The position numbers and the translations under genes were made by a program. Below are positions 24,154-35,139 of a stretch of DNA of 64,000 nucleotides, piece after piece (positions within the stretch are counted from its first letter, which is position 1; each line of letters opens with the position of its first letter). The DNA comes from Euptelea pleiosperma (Eukaryota > Streptophyta > Magnoliopsida > Ranunculales > Eupteleaceae): the NCBI GenBank assembly GCA_035048495.1, contig CM068549.1:10402000-10465999 (forward strand). The letters run 5' to 3'. Under the pieces are notes generated by a model. The model was not told where the DNA came from. It saw nothing but the letters and a program-made list of their open reading frames with translations, and did no database searches.

Positions 24154-25573
24154 CATGCAACAAAAACTTACCTCATTAACTATCGATATATCAATAAGTC
24201 ATAGAGGGAGCATATATATAGTCTAGTTAAAGCATGAGAATAGCAAGTGATATAGCAATAAAGCATAGAAGGAGAATTATCTAATCACAAAAAAGGATAT
24301 ACCAATAAGATGCAAATACCCAAATATATACCAATAAAAGCATGGATATACAAAATAATCTCAAAATGTACATGTATTAAAGTATAATTATCAAAAATAT
24401 ACTAAATCTAACTATAGAAGTTTAACAACAAGATAGATTAATCAGTTCAAAGAACATTTTAAATTTTCTTTTCTAACCCACTTTAATTTATATGATTTTT
24501 CAGTACTTTCTCTTATGGGTTTACTTATTGTCTCAATTTCCTTATGCAGATTTCTTATTTGAGCATTGACAGCTACATTTTGTTTCATTAGTTCTTTTTC
24601 TCTATTTATTTTTCTTATTGCTTCCAATCTTTTATAATATTTTTATTTTCTTCTAAGTTTCCATCTTTCTTTGATATTCGATATTCTTCTTTAAAACTTG
24701 ATACTCAAATTTTCATGTGTCCTGAATGTCTACAATAATAACACATTATTTTGGATTTTCCAGGTTCTTTATTTTGAGTTAACGATGTAGCTTTTACAAA
24801 CATAGTTTTAGAAGTGGGTGCTTTTGAAGTTTCATCATTAAATCCTAGTCCTCTTCTATTCTTGTTCATTCTTCTCATATTTATAATATTTTCAAATTTC
24901 TTATTTTCTTAGGAGATGTTTCGAATTAGGTTTCCATTTTTTATTTTCAATTCTCCATATTTGAGTTTTTATTGTTCAAGTTCATATTGGAGAGTGTTTT
25001 TACTATCTAAGATTATTTTCATTTCTTCTTCTTCTTTCTTCAAGCTTTCTTTGACTTCATTTATTTTAACCTTTTAATCTATATATTTCTGATTTACTTG
25101 TGCAACTTCATTTTCAAGAGATTTGTCATAAATCTTAATATTCTCATCTTCTTATTTCTTAAGTTTCTCTTTGGCCTCATTTAATTCACCTTTAAGTGAG
25201 TTATTTTTACTTGTCAACTCTTTGATCTCACCTTTTTGTTTGTTGCAAACTTTGGCCAATTTTAAGCTTTCATTATAAAGTTTATTGTACAGTTCTTAAA
25301 GATTTTCTTTATCATTCTCATCACTCTCATCTTCTTCATCATCAGTTTCACTTGTATTTTCTAATTCATTCATCTAAAATGTTTTATTAGCATTTGCAAA
25401 TACTATAAGAGATTTAACATTACTAGTTTCCTCATTTTCACTTGAATAATTAGTTTCATCTAAGGATCTATCACCATCAGTGTCCCATGTGACTTTCATA
25501 GCTTTGGTTTTTACTTGTTTTGCTCTTATTAGGACATACAGAAGATATGTGTCCAAAGCCTTTACATGAATAA
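24154..25573 (-). pseudogene. SIRE-like gag, C-terminal half (decayed)
   Basis: Read on minus from 25573: remainder of a CCHC zinc knuckle (KGFGHISSVCPN), acidic Ser/Asp/Glu stretches, long Lys/Glu-rich coiled-coil-like text (for example EIKELTSKNNSLKGELNEAK), then a second knuckle-like CYYCRHSGHM near 24750. Stop codons interrupt several times. This is the usual order in large SIRE gag proteins, which package element RNA. The beginning of the knuckle lies across the Tat insertion at about 43470. Confidence 0.75.
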
Positions 25574-26827
25574 TGAGGGTCCCGTATTTTCCAGCAAATA
25601 GAACAATGACATGTGTCACTTGCATGACACATGCGAATATGGAAGGGTGACACATGGTACAACTGGCACGCGAGAGTGAATGCGCCGAAGGTATCATCAG
25701 AGGTCATGAACCGCCCCATCACTATCACACGACATCCATTAATAGGAAGTGCCACGTGTCAGAATGGAATGATCGGAACAGAGTGTCTCGAGACAAAAAA
25801 TTGACAAAGCATATTAATGCTTCGACCTTTAATATGTCGAGAAGCATTCAATCTTGCCCGACATATTAATCATTGAATTTCTTGACGGGATTGATATTCA
25901 ACGCAACCCAACAAGGTCTAGAGTCATATATGGTTTGGATATCATCCTTGATAGGAGTGATTTCAACATATTCTACTCATCCCGACAATGGTAAACGACT
26001 TAATGGGATCAAGTTTCACCTCATCCCGACAAGGTTATATGACTTACAGGATGCATACATCCCTACAAAGTCAAGTAATTTATTGGATGTACCCATCCCA
26101 ATACGATCAACTGACTTACTTGATGGGACAGATTTTCATCTTATCCCGTCAAAGTCACATGACTAGTTGGATGCATTTACCCCGACAAGGGCATATGACT
26201 TGTTTGACGGGATCAAATATCACATCATCCCGACAAGTATACAGGTTCCTACGAGTGAGGTAAGTATTCCAAACACAGTTAGTTTCCTAACTAATGAATG
26301 TTGGCCACATGGCAGCTAGTTAAACTATCACAGTTTCGACATCTTCTTACTCGAATGTCTGACACGAAGGATGCCACCTCAATGCCACTTCAGTTATTTC
26401 AGATATAACCAACCAAAAGAAGTTGAAATCTAACAAGTGAAATAGAATCTATCTAGATCATAACTGATTGACAACAACTGGACATGTGGAAGGTGAGTCA
26501 TGCCAGCACGTGGAAGGTGAGTCATGTCAGTTCTAATGGTATAAATATGAGACCCTTAGGACTGGGAAAAAGATCTTGCTCTCCGGATCCAGATAGTCTA
26601 AGCTCTGAACGTTTTATCTGTCTGAACCCTGTTACCATTCCTAAGCTGACTTGAGCGTCACAGTATTGTCAACAGGTACAGCCACATCTCATCTGGAGAT
26701 CATCCTATCTTTCGCAGAGGAGAAAATAGTTTCACCCTAAAGCACCAGAGCCGTTCGATCATCATCAAAATACGTATCATCTGACCTCAAAGATTGTGTG
26801 GGTTAGATCAGATATTTTTCCCCCACA
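25574..26827 (+). repeat. 5' LTR of the Tat element
   Basis: Begins TGAGGGTCCCGTATTTTCC and ends TTTTTCCCCCACA. TATA-like TATAAATATGAGA lies at about 26540. Upstream is a degenerate array with an ATCCCGACAAGG-type core at about 25976, 26024, 26063, 26095, 26140, 26178 and 26227. Compared with the 3' LTR it carries a ~21-base tandem copy of GTGGAAGGTGAGTCATG at about 26490-26530. Confidence 0.93.
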
Positions 26828-26831
26828 TCTT

Positions 26832-26849
26832 TTGGTGCTGTCTGTGGGA
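26832..26849 (+). promoter_or_regulatory. Primer binding site of the Tat element
   Basis: TTGGTGCTGTCTGTGGGA lies four bases after the LTR end, matching the TGGCGCCGTCTGTGGGA form common in Tat elements. It would pair with a tRNA 3' end to prime minus-strand synthesis. GCGCC has decayed to GTGCT. Confidence 0.8.
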
Positions 26850-26893
26850 AAAGATTAGAAGTTTTCCATTCTAAGAGAGATTCGATTCAAACA

Positions 26894-28300
26894 ATGGTGG
26901 ATACACAACGTACTGGCCTCAGGAGCGGAAGAGAAAGAAATCCTCCCAGTGATCTCAGAGATACTATCATGGAGGGCAGAAGGGCAAGAGAACTGGACAA
27001 TCAACAGAAAATGATTGACCAGTTGCAAGAGGAGAATGAAGAGCTGAAACAACAAATGACAGCTCAACATACAGGTGGTTATGTGTCTGGTAATGCTGGA
27101 TGTAGTCATCATCAGAAGAGTCGTCTCGGGTCAGACAGGTCAAGTTCAAAGGAATCTGTCCTGTGAAACCCTAGAATCAGACGAGGAGATTCCCAAGTCC
27201 CACCACTAGAGAAGCGTCATAGAGCCGAGTCTTCCTGTCAACGAAGCTCGAATCATATTCAACCAGAGACCCGGAGGCAGATAGCCGATCTGGTAGCAGA
27301 GATGATGGGAAAGAAAGAAACATTGGCCGATAAGATGACGGCAATGGCGACTAGAGTTCCTCGAGATTCTCCTTTCACTGAGGGAATACAGGGATATCAA
27401 GCCCCCAAATCTTTCTCATATCCCAAATTCTCAATATTCACGGGAACAACAAATCCCATGAACCATGTTCTACGCTTCAGAAAAGCAATGACGATGTGGG
27501 AATTCTATGACGAGCTCCTTTGCAGAATGTTCCCGCTACTCTGAGTGATGATGCACTCATTTGGTTTAATCTGATAACTCCAAGGACTATTTCTGATTTT
27601 ACCGAGTTGAGCACTCTCTTCATCACTCGCTATTCATGCAATAGATTGCATAAGAACGACATCGATATGTTATTTAACATACACTGTGATCAAAAGGAGA
27701 CATTGCGGGATTTCACTAAGAGATTCTGTAATCTTATGACCACAGTAGAGGATTGCAATGATAAACTTGCCGTCACAGCCTTTTGAAAGGCGTTGCCTAC
27801 AGGTTCTAGGCTATATACGTCCTTAACCAAGAACAGGCTGGTAAGTATGGAGGCCTTGTTTCTGCGAGTTGAAAAGTACTCTAAACTCGAAGATGACGCG
27901 CAACAACGTGGTCAAGGATTGACCGTATCTGTGCATGAGGTGAAGAAGGCACCAGGACCCAGCAAAATCACCAAAGGAAAGCAAAAGGTTGCTACCGAGG
28001 TGGTACCAGTGGAGATTCCCGAGAAGAAACCAGAGAAGTCTGGAAATAAAGATCAGTACCCCCGTCGAGAGAAGAGAGTATTCACTACATTAAACAAAAT
28101 GCACAGTCAGATCTTTGATCTGATTAAGAATGAAAAATATCTCCAGTATCCCTGACCAATGATGCCGGATTTGAAGGGAGACAGAGACAAGACAAAGTTC
28201 TGTGCCTTTCACGAAGAGGCCGGGCATATAACGGATAAGTATTGGGCGTTGAAACACAAGGTTGAGGATCTAATAAACTAATGCTACTTGCAGCAGTTTG
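26894..28300 (+). pseudogene. gag of the Tat element (broken)
   Basis: Starts MVDTQRTGLRSGRERNPPSD with a coiled coil (QKMIDQLQEENEELKQQM). After a stop near 27166 it resumes as the retrotransposon gag domain: FSYPKFSIFTGTTNP, then a frame change near 27530 into WFNLITPRTISDFTELSTLF and LMTTVEDCNDKLAV, then LFLRVEKYSKLEDD. The C-terminal knuckle region reads CAFHEEAGHITDKYWALK, in which the last Cys of the CCHC set has become Tyr. At least four stops or frame changes prevent a full capsid protein. Confidence 0.88.
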
Positions 28301-28526
28301 TTGCCAGCACGACTGGGGCAGTAGCTGAAGCCGAGATCCCCAAGAAAGACAACAACTACGCTAAACAGCAAGAGCGTGGTTTGATCATAGATGTTATCCA
28401 CAGGGGTAGACGACAGCTTTCTCGTGGAGAGACAGAGAGAAAAGATAGGATCAAAATCAGAAAGTAGAACACCTGAACAAGATCCTACATCTCTCAACAG
28501 GTCCTAGGCTGACAGACCCCATAGAG

Positions 28527-29061
28527 ATGATGGAGAGCACTAATGAAACAATTTTCTTCTTCGACAAAGATCTTGTCGGGGTGGATCATCCGCATTCAGA
28601 CGCATTGGTACTCACATTGCCGGTGGGCAATTATGAAGTAAAACGCCTGCTAATAGATCTCGGCAGCTCAGCCGAGATTTTATTCGTAGAAGCTTACAAG
28701 AGGATCTTATCAATAGTAATATTCCACTGGTCGGATTCAATGGTCAGAAGGAATATGCTCCTGAAAAGATAGTTCTGCCAGTCAAGACAGGACCGATCAC
28801 GTCTATGGTAGAATTCTTGTTCTGGACACTCCATCCCCCTACAATGGCATATCTGGGAGGGGGTGGATAAATGAGGTGAAAGGTGTGCCGTCAACCTATC
28901 ACCAGTTGTTCCGTTTCCCTACAGATCATGGGATAATAGAACTGAAAGGAGACCAAGTTGTCTCAAAGAAGTGTTATGCAATTGCACTTCGACCTAAGAA
29001 TATTCTTAGTCGTGAGGACCCGCATGGAGAGGGAACTTCATCTATGGTTGCTGAGCAATAG
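28527..29061 (+). pseudogene. Aspartic protease region of the Tat element
   Basis: DALVLTLPVGNYEVKRLLID precedes LGSSAEILF. The catalytic triad normally reads D-S/T-G; here it is D-L-G, so activity is unlikely. A frame change near 28740 is followed by text encoding GVPSTYHQLFRFPTDHGI, typical of the protease-RT linker. Confidence 0.82.
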
Positions 29062-29269
29062 CAATCAGAGCGCATCCCGGCAAGTCTGGAGCAGACCGCG
29101 CCTAGCCGGAAAGATGAGAAGAATAAGTTTGAACCTGGCAACATTTCCATGATAGAGGAAACTGAACAGATCAACCTGGGGCCTGATGAAGATCCAAAGT
29201 ATACCTTTATCGGGGCTGGTCTATCCACGGAAGAGAAGATTTCCTATACTGATTTCTTAAATCATATAT

Positions 29270-30058
29270 AGATATCTTCGCATGGTCATTCAGCGATATG
29301 CCAGGTATTCCTCCCGACATCTCCTGTCATCATTTGAAGGTAGATAATAAATATTTACCTGTGAAACAATAGCCTCGGAGAATTGCTCCCGAGAAGCAAA
29401 GGGCTGTCCAGGAAGAAATTGATAAACTTTTGATGGCCGAGTTCATCCGAGAAGTCAACAATGCTCAATGGTTAGCCAACATTGTGGCTGTACCAAAGAA
29501 GAATGGGAAGATAAGAGTGTGTATCGACTTTACGCATTTGAATAAAGCTTGTCCTAAGGATCCATATCCTTTACCAAGAATTGATCAGCTTGTCGACGCC
29601 ACCTCGGGATATGAAATCTTATCTTTCATAGATGGGTATTCGGGCTATAATCTGATTCCATTATATGAGCCAGATCAGGAGATGACGGCCTTCACTACCG
29701 ACAGAGGTGTCTTCTGTTACAGGGTTATGCCTTTTGGCCTCAAGAATGCAGGAGCCACTTACCAGCATCTCGTCAATAGAATTTTTCATGATATGATTAG
29801 TGTGACAATGGAAGTCTATATTGACAATATGATGGTTAAAACACGTACCGGGGAACTTCACTTGAGAGATCTCGGGAAAACATTTGATCGTCTACGGAGT
29901 ATCAAATGAAGCTCAACCCGGCTAAATGCGTCTTTGGAGTAACGTCGGGGAAGTTCTTAGGGTATCTCATTACAAGACGAGGCATCGAAGTAAATCCTGA
30001 GCAAATCAGGGCTCTAACAGAAATGTAATCTCCAAAGAACAAGAAGGAGGTCCAGAAG
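29270..30058 (+). pseudogene. Reverse transcriptase of the Tat element
   Basis: The frame 29430-29909 holds the conserved blocks NAQWLANIVAVPKKNGKIR, VCIDFTHLNKACPKDPYPLP, FIDGYSGYN, YRVMPFGLKNAGATYQ and the active-site block YIDNMMVKT. The second Asp of the family's Y-V/I-D-D motif is Asn, which should abolish polymerase metal binding. A frame change at about 29905 separates it from text encoding LNPAKCVFGVTSGKFLGY in the thumb region. Confidence 0.92.
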
Positions 30059-30640
30059 TTGGCTGGGAGAATAGCCGCATTGAACCGCTTCATAGCAAGA
30101 TCGTCAGATAGATGCAGACCTTTATTCAAGCTTCTAAAGAAGAATGGAAGGTTTGACTGGACAGAGGAGTGTGACAAACCTTTTCAGAAGCTTAAACACT
30201 ATCTCTCACAACCTCCTATCCTTTCTAAACCGGACCAAGGAGAACCTTTGGGTCTTTATTTGGCCACAATTGACGAATCTATCAGTGCCGTCCTCTTCCG
30301 TGAGCTCGACCGAGAAGAACGGCCAGTATATTTTACCAATAAAACTTCGATTAGAGCAGAAACGAGATATGCTACAATTGAGAAAGCTGCTCTTGCTTTG
30401 ATCTACGCTTCTAGGCGTCTCAAACCTTATTTCGAAGGAAGAACCATTATGATCTATACAAAGCATCCTTCAAAATCTATACTTGGTAAGATTGATTTAT
30501 CAGGGAGGATGGCTAAATGGGTCATCTATTTGGCTCAGTACGACATTCAATTTTCACCTAGGACTTCCGAGAAAGGACATGCCCTAGCCGGGTTCTTAGC
30601 TGATTTCCCAATGCAAGATGTAGCAAACACTGGGGCGAGG
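30059..30640 (+). pseudogene. RNase H domain of the Tat element
   Basis: Encodes RIAALNRFIARSSDRCRPLF, FDWTEECDKPFQKLKHYL, then the RNase H-like RT_RNaseH core: LYLATIDESISAVLFRE, PVYFTNKTSIRAETRYATIE and ALALIYASRRLKPYFEGRTI. It normally degrades the RNA strand of the hybrid. It is in frame for about 190 residues. The stretch ends in an ALAGFLADF phrase typical of the spacer before the second RNase H. Confidence 0.88.
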
Positions 30641-30666
30641 ATAGAGAAGTCCTTCCACTTCCCGAG

Positions 30667-33540
30667 ATGCCTAAAATGTTGAATCCAAAGACGAGATGGA
30701 GGTTGTTCACAAACGGATCAGCTAGCGAGAATGGATCAGGAATAGGAGTTGTCCTTGTCACTCCCGAGAACACAAGATTAAAGAAATTTGTTAAACTCGG
30801 GTTCATGGCATCTAATAACGAAGCAGAATATGAAGCCATGATCTCAAGTCTTCAGACAGCACTAGATCTTGGGATAAAAGATATTACCGTATATACTGAT
30901 TTCCAGTTAGTTGTCAGTCAATATGCCGGGACGTATCTTGCCCGATGAAAGTAGGGGTTTTCCGCGTCGTTGGATACAGAAATCCTAGAATCAACGAGAT
31001 TTGTAATTTTTATTCGATTATCCTGCAAATAATGGAGTTATTGTATAGGGATTCGTGTCGGATGTCGATCCGCACTCGGGATTAGTCTGATTAGCACAAT
31101 TTAGAACATAAAGCAACAAAAATTCCTACAGATGTTGATGCGAACGATGGTGGGGTGAGAGTGGTGAAGCGATTTTAAAATATGATTTTGATTTTCTAGA
31201 GATCTATAAAGAAAATAGCAGAAAAATTGAGCATGAAACTAATAACCAAAAATGCATTAAACTAACTTCCATTGATTCAAATAATCTTTTAATACATCGA
31301 AATAAAGCAGACCAAAAGCAATAAAAATCTAACTGAAATGCAATGAAACTAGAGAAAGAATAAAGATAAAGACAAAGAAACAGAGAGAAATAGAGATGGT
31401 TTTTAGAGAGGGAAAGTAGAGAGAAATAGAAAGAGAAGAATAGAACACTATCCTAGAGAGAGAAAAATTAGTGTTCTAGAGAGAGAATAGAGAGAAGAAA
31501 GAGAGAAAGAATAAGAAGAGAGAGAAAGCTAAGAGAATAAAGTGAAAGAGCTTACCGGAGAACTTACCATTCGGATTGTGCATTGGCCAATGAAGATGAT
31601 TGAGCAGGCCGTGAGGGTTACCGGGTGGATGCCCGAGTGGCTCACGGCTAGGAGAAGTAGAGGGAGAAGGAGGAATCAGATCTAGCCATTTTCAATGGTG
31701 GAGAACGACAGATCCAACAATGGAGGCGTGATGGTTAGGGAGGTCACGGTGTTAGCAGATCTTGGAGAAGACGCTGACCACCATGTGGGGTTGCTACTAT
31801 AGGCGGCAGCAATGGTGGAAGGTGATGGCGGAGGTGCTGCACGCAGGGTCAGGCGGTGTCAGCTGGTGAGGGGCGCACAGTTCCCCCTAATGAAGATGGT
31901 GGTTGGGATCGTAGAGGAGAACCTCATCTCTTCTCCTTCCTTCTTCTCCTTTTCTCTTTTCTTTTTTTTTATTTTTTTTTATTTTTGTAAGATGTAAGGG
32001 AAAAAGGGTTGAGAACGGCTGGGAGATAGCAACCGTTGGTTGCTGGGTGGAGGAGGTGGCAGGCGCTTAAGCAGAAGAACCTTAGAAGAAGACGGCCGAG
32101 TAATGAATCCGTGAAGAAAAAGGAAACAAAATGAAAAAAAAGAAGAAGAAAAATGAGGAGGAGAGGAGAGGGGAGAAGGTGATGAAGGAGAGGGGGAAAG
32201 AGAAGGATAGGAGGAGATGAGAGGGATTAGCTGGTGTTGCAGGCCGGAGTTGCAGGCTGCAACTCCGGTATACGACGTGAAGAAGATGACGGAGAAGAAG
32301 AAGGAAAAGAAGAAAAAAAATGAGAGGAAAACGTGGGGAAGGAGAGGAAGAGATTGGAGAGGGATTAGGGTTCCAACGAACCCTTCTCTTCCCCTTAAAA
32401 AGCTCCCCTATATATATATTTTTTAAGTAAAACCTTACTTTTCTTTGAGGAATTTCCCCATTTAGTGGAGCCCCCTTTTTTATTTAAAAATAATTAATTT
32501 AAAGCATTTGAAAATCGTGAGGTCCACTAAATGGTCAGGCCACGGGTCGATGATGATGGGCCCGGCTACTGGTCCACATGGATTGATGATGTTCATCGTC
32601 TCACAAGATGATGTGACAGACAATTTGATGACGATCGGATGGATGGTGACTTGATTGGGACCCAGATTGGTAGGTCGACGGATTTAGAGAGATCCGACGG
32701 TCTGATGGACGATCCAACGGTCCGATGGAAGATCCAATGGTCCAATAGCTTAGGGAGATGGGCCAGAGCCAACAGGCAGGAGTTCTGAGGTTAGGTCAGT
32801 AGATCCGAGGACCGAGAGATGAAAAGAGAGAGAATAAGGAGAGATGAGATAGAAAATTAGGGGGAGGAGAGAGAAGCTATCAAAAAATGGAGATAAAAAA
32901 GTATTGGCAGAGGGTCTGGAACCCTGGTCTTCATTGTGACCATCCTCACGCTTCTCCAGTAGAGTAGACCATCATTCCTTGCTGACTCATGTGGCTTTAA
33001 ACGCTTTGGTCCGTCTCTTGGTTATTAGCTCTCCTGCTCTCTTCGTTCTTTGGGCCAACTTTTTTGGTCCTCTTATTCAGCCCATATTTTGCCCATATCT
33101 TCTAGTCATAGCCTGTGGCTCTTCAAGCTTTGATATTAGGCTTATGTGGTTGATCGTGGGCCCGCAAGTCTCGAGAATAGCCCGATCGAGTTTTCTGCAA
33201 GAGAAAAGCACGTAATGAGACTTGATCATAACGTCTTTATACCTAGACTTCCAGAAATGCGTTTAATGCATACAAATATACCATTTCGTCCAGAAAAGTG
33301 TATTCTGCGCAATGAAATAGACTCTTACGTAGAAAAGTGGATAATTAGAGCAGTTTTACGTAGGAGAGTGTGATAAGGCTTAGAAGATAACAGTGGAAAA
33401 TATGCACTTTTAAGCGAATATCACCCGAGATGAGAGAATGGTGGCTTATCTTGATATCGTTCAACATTTGACGGGGCGATTTGACAATGTGGAAGTTCGT
33501 CAGTTACCTCGAATGAAAAATCGACATGCGGATGCCTTGG
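30667..33540 (+). pseudogene. Archaeal-type second RNase H (aRNH), split by a solo LTR
   Basis: First part 30667-30945 (WRLFTNGSASENGSGIGVVL, ASNNEAEYEAMISSLQTAL, ITVYTDFQLVVSQ); second part 33429-33540 after the insertion (FDNVEVRQLPRMKNRHADAL). In the usual family text the first catalytic Asp stands where Asn is found here (FTNGS). The 2478-base solo LTR at 30946-33423 lies between. This domain marks the Tat lineage. Confidence 0.85.
30946..33423 (-). mobile_element. Solo LTR of family A, copy 2, inverted
   Basis: On plus it starts TGAAAGTAGGGGTTTTCCGC and ends TTTTAAGCGAATATCA; TSD CCCGA (30941-30945, 33424-33428). It holds the palindrome at 31059-31072, hairpin CCGGAGTTGCAGGCTGCAACTCCGG split as CCGGAGTTGCA/TGCAACTCCGG at 32244-32268, and the tRNA-like boxes (B 32913-32923, A 32951-32968, minus). 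Purine-rich tracts at 31330-32340 are the complement of the CT-rich tracts in the forward copies. Confidence 0.92.
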
Positions 33541-33544
33541 CTTA

Positions 33545-34895
33545 TTGTCTACGATGTTGGAAAATACGGAGTCAAGAACCATACCTGTGGACTATCAAGA
33601 ATTCCCGAGCATCCATATGCTTGTTGAGATGTATTTAGCTCCGATTGATGTTGATCATGAGCTGAGCTGGATGGATGACTTTCAAAGGTATTTACAGAAT
33701 GGAAACCTCCCATCTGGGAGAGATGCTGCGAAGAGAATTCAGAGGCTTGGGAGGAGGTACATCATGGTGGGCCAAGATTTGTACAGAAAATTAGCATCAG
33801 GCCCTCTCCTAAAATGCCTCACCCCCAGTGAATCCCAACAAGTTCTTCAAGAGATACACGCAGGAGAATGTGGAAATCACTCGAGGCCGAGGACCTTGGC
33901 ACATAAAGCTATCAGCCAAGGATATTTTTGGTCTTATATGCAAAAAGATGCCAAGTTGCTTGTCAAAAAATGTGAGAAATGCCAGAAATATTCTCCATTG
34001 ATCAAAGCCCCCGCCGAAGAATTACATCATGTATTCAGTCCTTGGCCATTTGTAAAATGGGGACTGGATATAATGGGACCATTCCCGACAGCTCCAGGGA
34101 ACGTCAGGTTCTTATTGGTAGCAACAGATTACTTTACCAAGTGGATTGAAGCAGTTCCATTGGTACAAGTGCAGTCTTCACATGTAAAGAGATTCTTGTG
34201 GGAAAATATAATCTGTCAATTCGACATCCCGCAGGAGATTGTCACAGATAATGGAACCCAGTTTGACTCAAGCGAAATTAAAGCCCTCTATCAGGCTTTA
34301 AATATTAAGAAGCGATTATCTGCCCCGAGATACCCCCAAAGTAATGGACTTGCTGAAAGGGCAAATCGAGTCATACTTGATAATTTGAAGAAAATACTGG
34401 ATCAGGCAAAGGGAAAATGGGCAGAAGAGTTGCCGGGGGTATTGTGGGCCTACCGAACTACCCTGAGAAGAACTACGGGTGAATCTCCTTTTTTCCTAGC
34501 ATATGGGTCAGAAGCTGTCATCCCTACAGAAGTTGTTGTCCCGACTTCTTGTACTCAGGCTGTTAATACTGGGCAGAATGAGGAGATCCTGGCTCGGGAT
34601 AATGATTTACTTGAAGAACGACGAGAACAAGTGGTCGTAAGACTGGCAAATTAATTATCAACAAACGATCATATGATCGCCGTGTCAGACGCAGGACTTT
34701 CAAAATTGGAGATTTGGTATTGAGAAAGGTCTTTGATAATACCAAAGAGCCTGGAAGTGGCAAGCTGGGTGCCAATTGCGACCCTACCTTATTGATAGAA
34801 TTGGGCAGAATGGGGCATACTACTTGAAGACACAAGATGGAGATGTATTCGAGAGACCATGGAACGTATTTAATATACGCATTTTCTATCAATAA
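33545..34895 (+). CDS. Integrase of the Tat element
   Basis: An uninterrupted frame runs 33545-34654. The N-terminal zinc-binding HHCC set is visible: H in EIHAGECGNH, second H shortly after, then KKCEKCQKY. The catalytic D,D,E are in WGLDIMGPF, IVTDNGTQF and NGLAERANR, so the core looks complete. The stretch after the stop (34655-34895) encodes KRSYDRRVRRRTFKIGDLVL in one frame and, after a shift near 34790, DGDVFERPWNVFNI, the usual C-terminal end of Tat integrases. Integration of element cDNA into chromosomes is the family role; this copy is C-terminally broken. Confidence 0.9.
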
Positions 34896-34992
34896 AGACA
34901 ACTCCAAATTTTTCGGGCAAGAAGCATCAACATCAACTGTGAAGTCCTAGCCGGGAGCCTTGAATTCTTATCTATCTTGACTTTTTGCCTTG

Positions 34993-35139
34993 ATAAGAAT
35001 TCAAGTATACAAACCGGAAGGTCGGGATGATCTAAATATTCCAAGTCATGCGATTAGAATAAACGAGAATCCCGTCAACTCAGAAGTCCTAACCGGGAGC
35101 CTTGAATTTTTATATATCTTGGCTTTTCGCCTTGATAAG
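34993..35139 (+). repeat. 142-bp tandem array, first part
   Basis: The unit runs ATAAGAATTCAAGTATACAA ... CCGGGAGCCTTGAATT ... GCCTTG. The unit starting at 34993 is followed by the next unit start at 35135, exactly 142 bases on, where the family-A LTR copy 3 is inserted. Such 3'-UTR arrays are known in Tat/Ogre elements and can seed satellite DNA. Confidence 0.9.

Noticed and set aside
25654..26263. Open frames on plus and minus strands at the Tat 5' LTR, and their twins at 42138-42829
   Set aside because: They are the same LTR sequence in two places and do not extend into known coding text.
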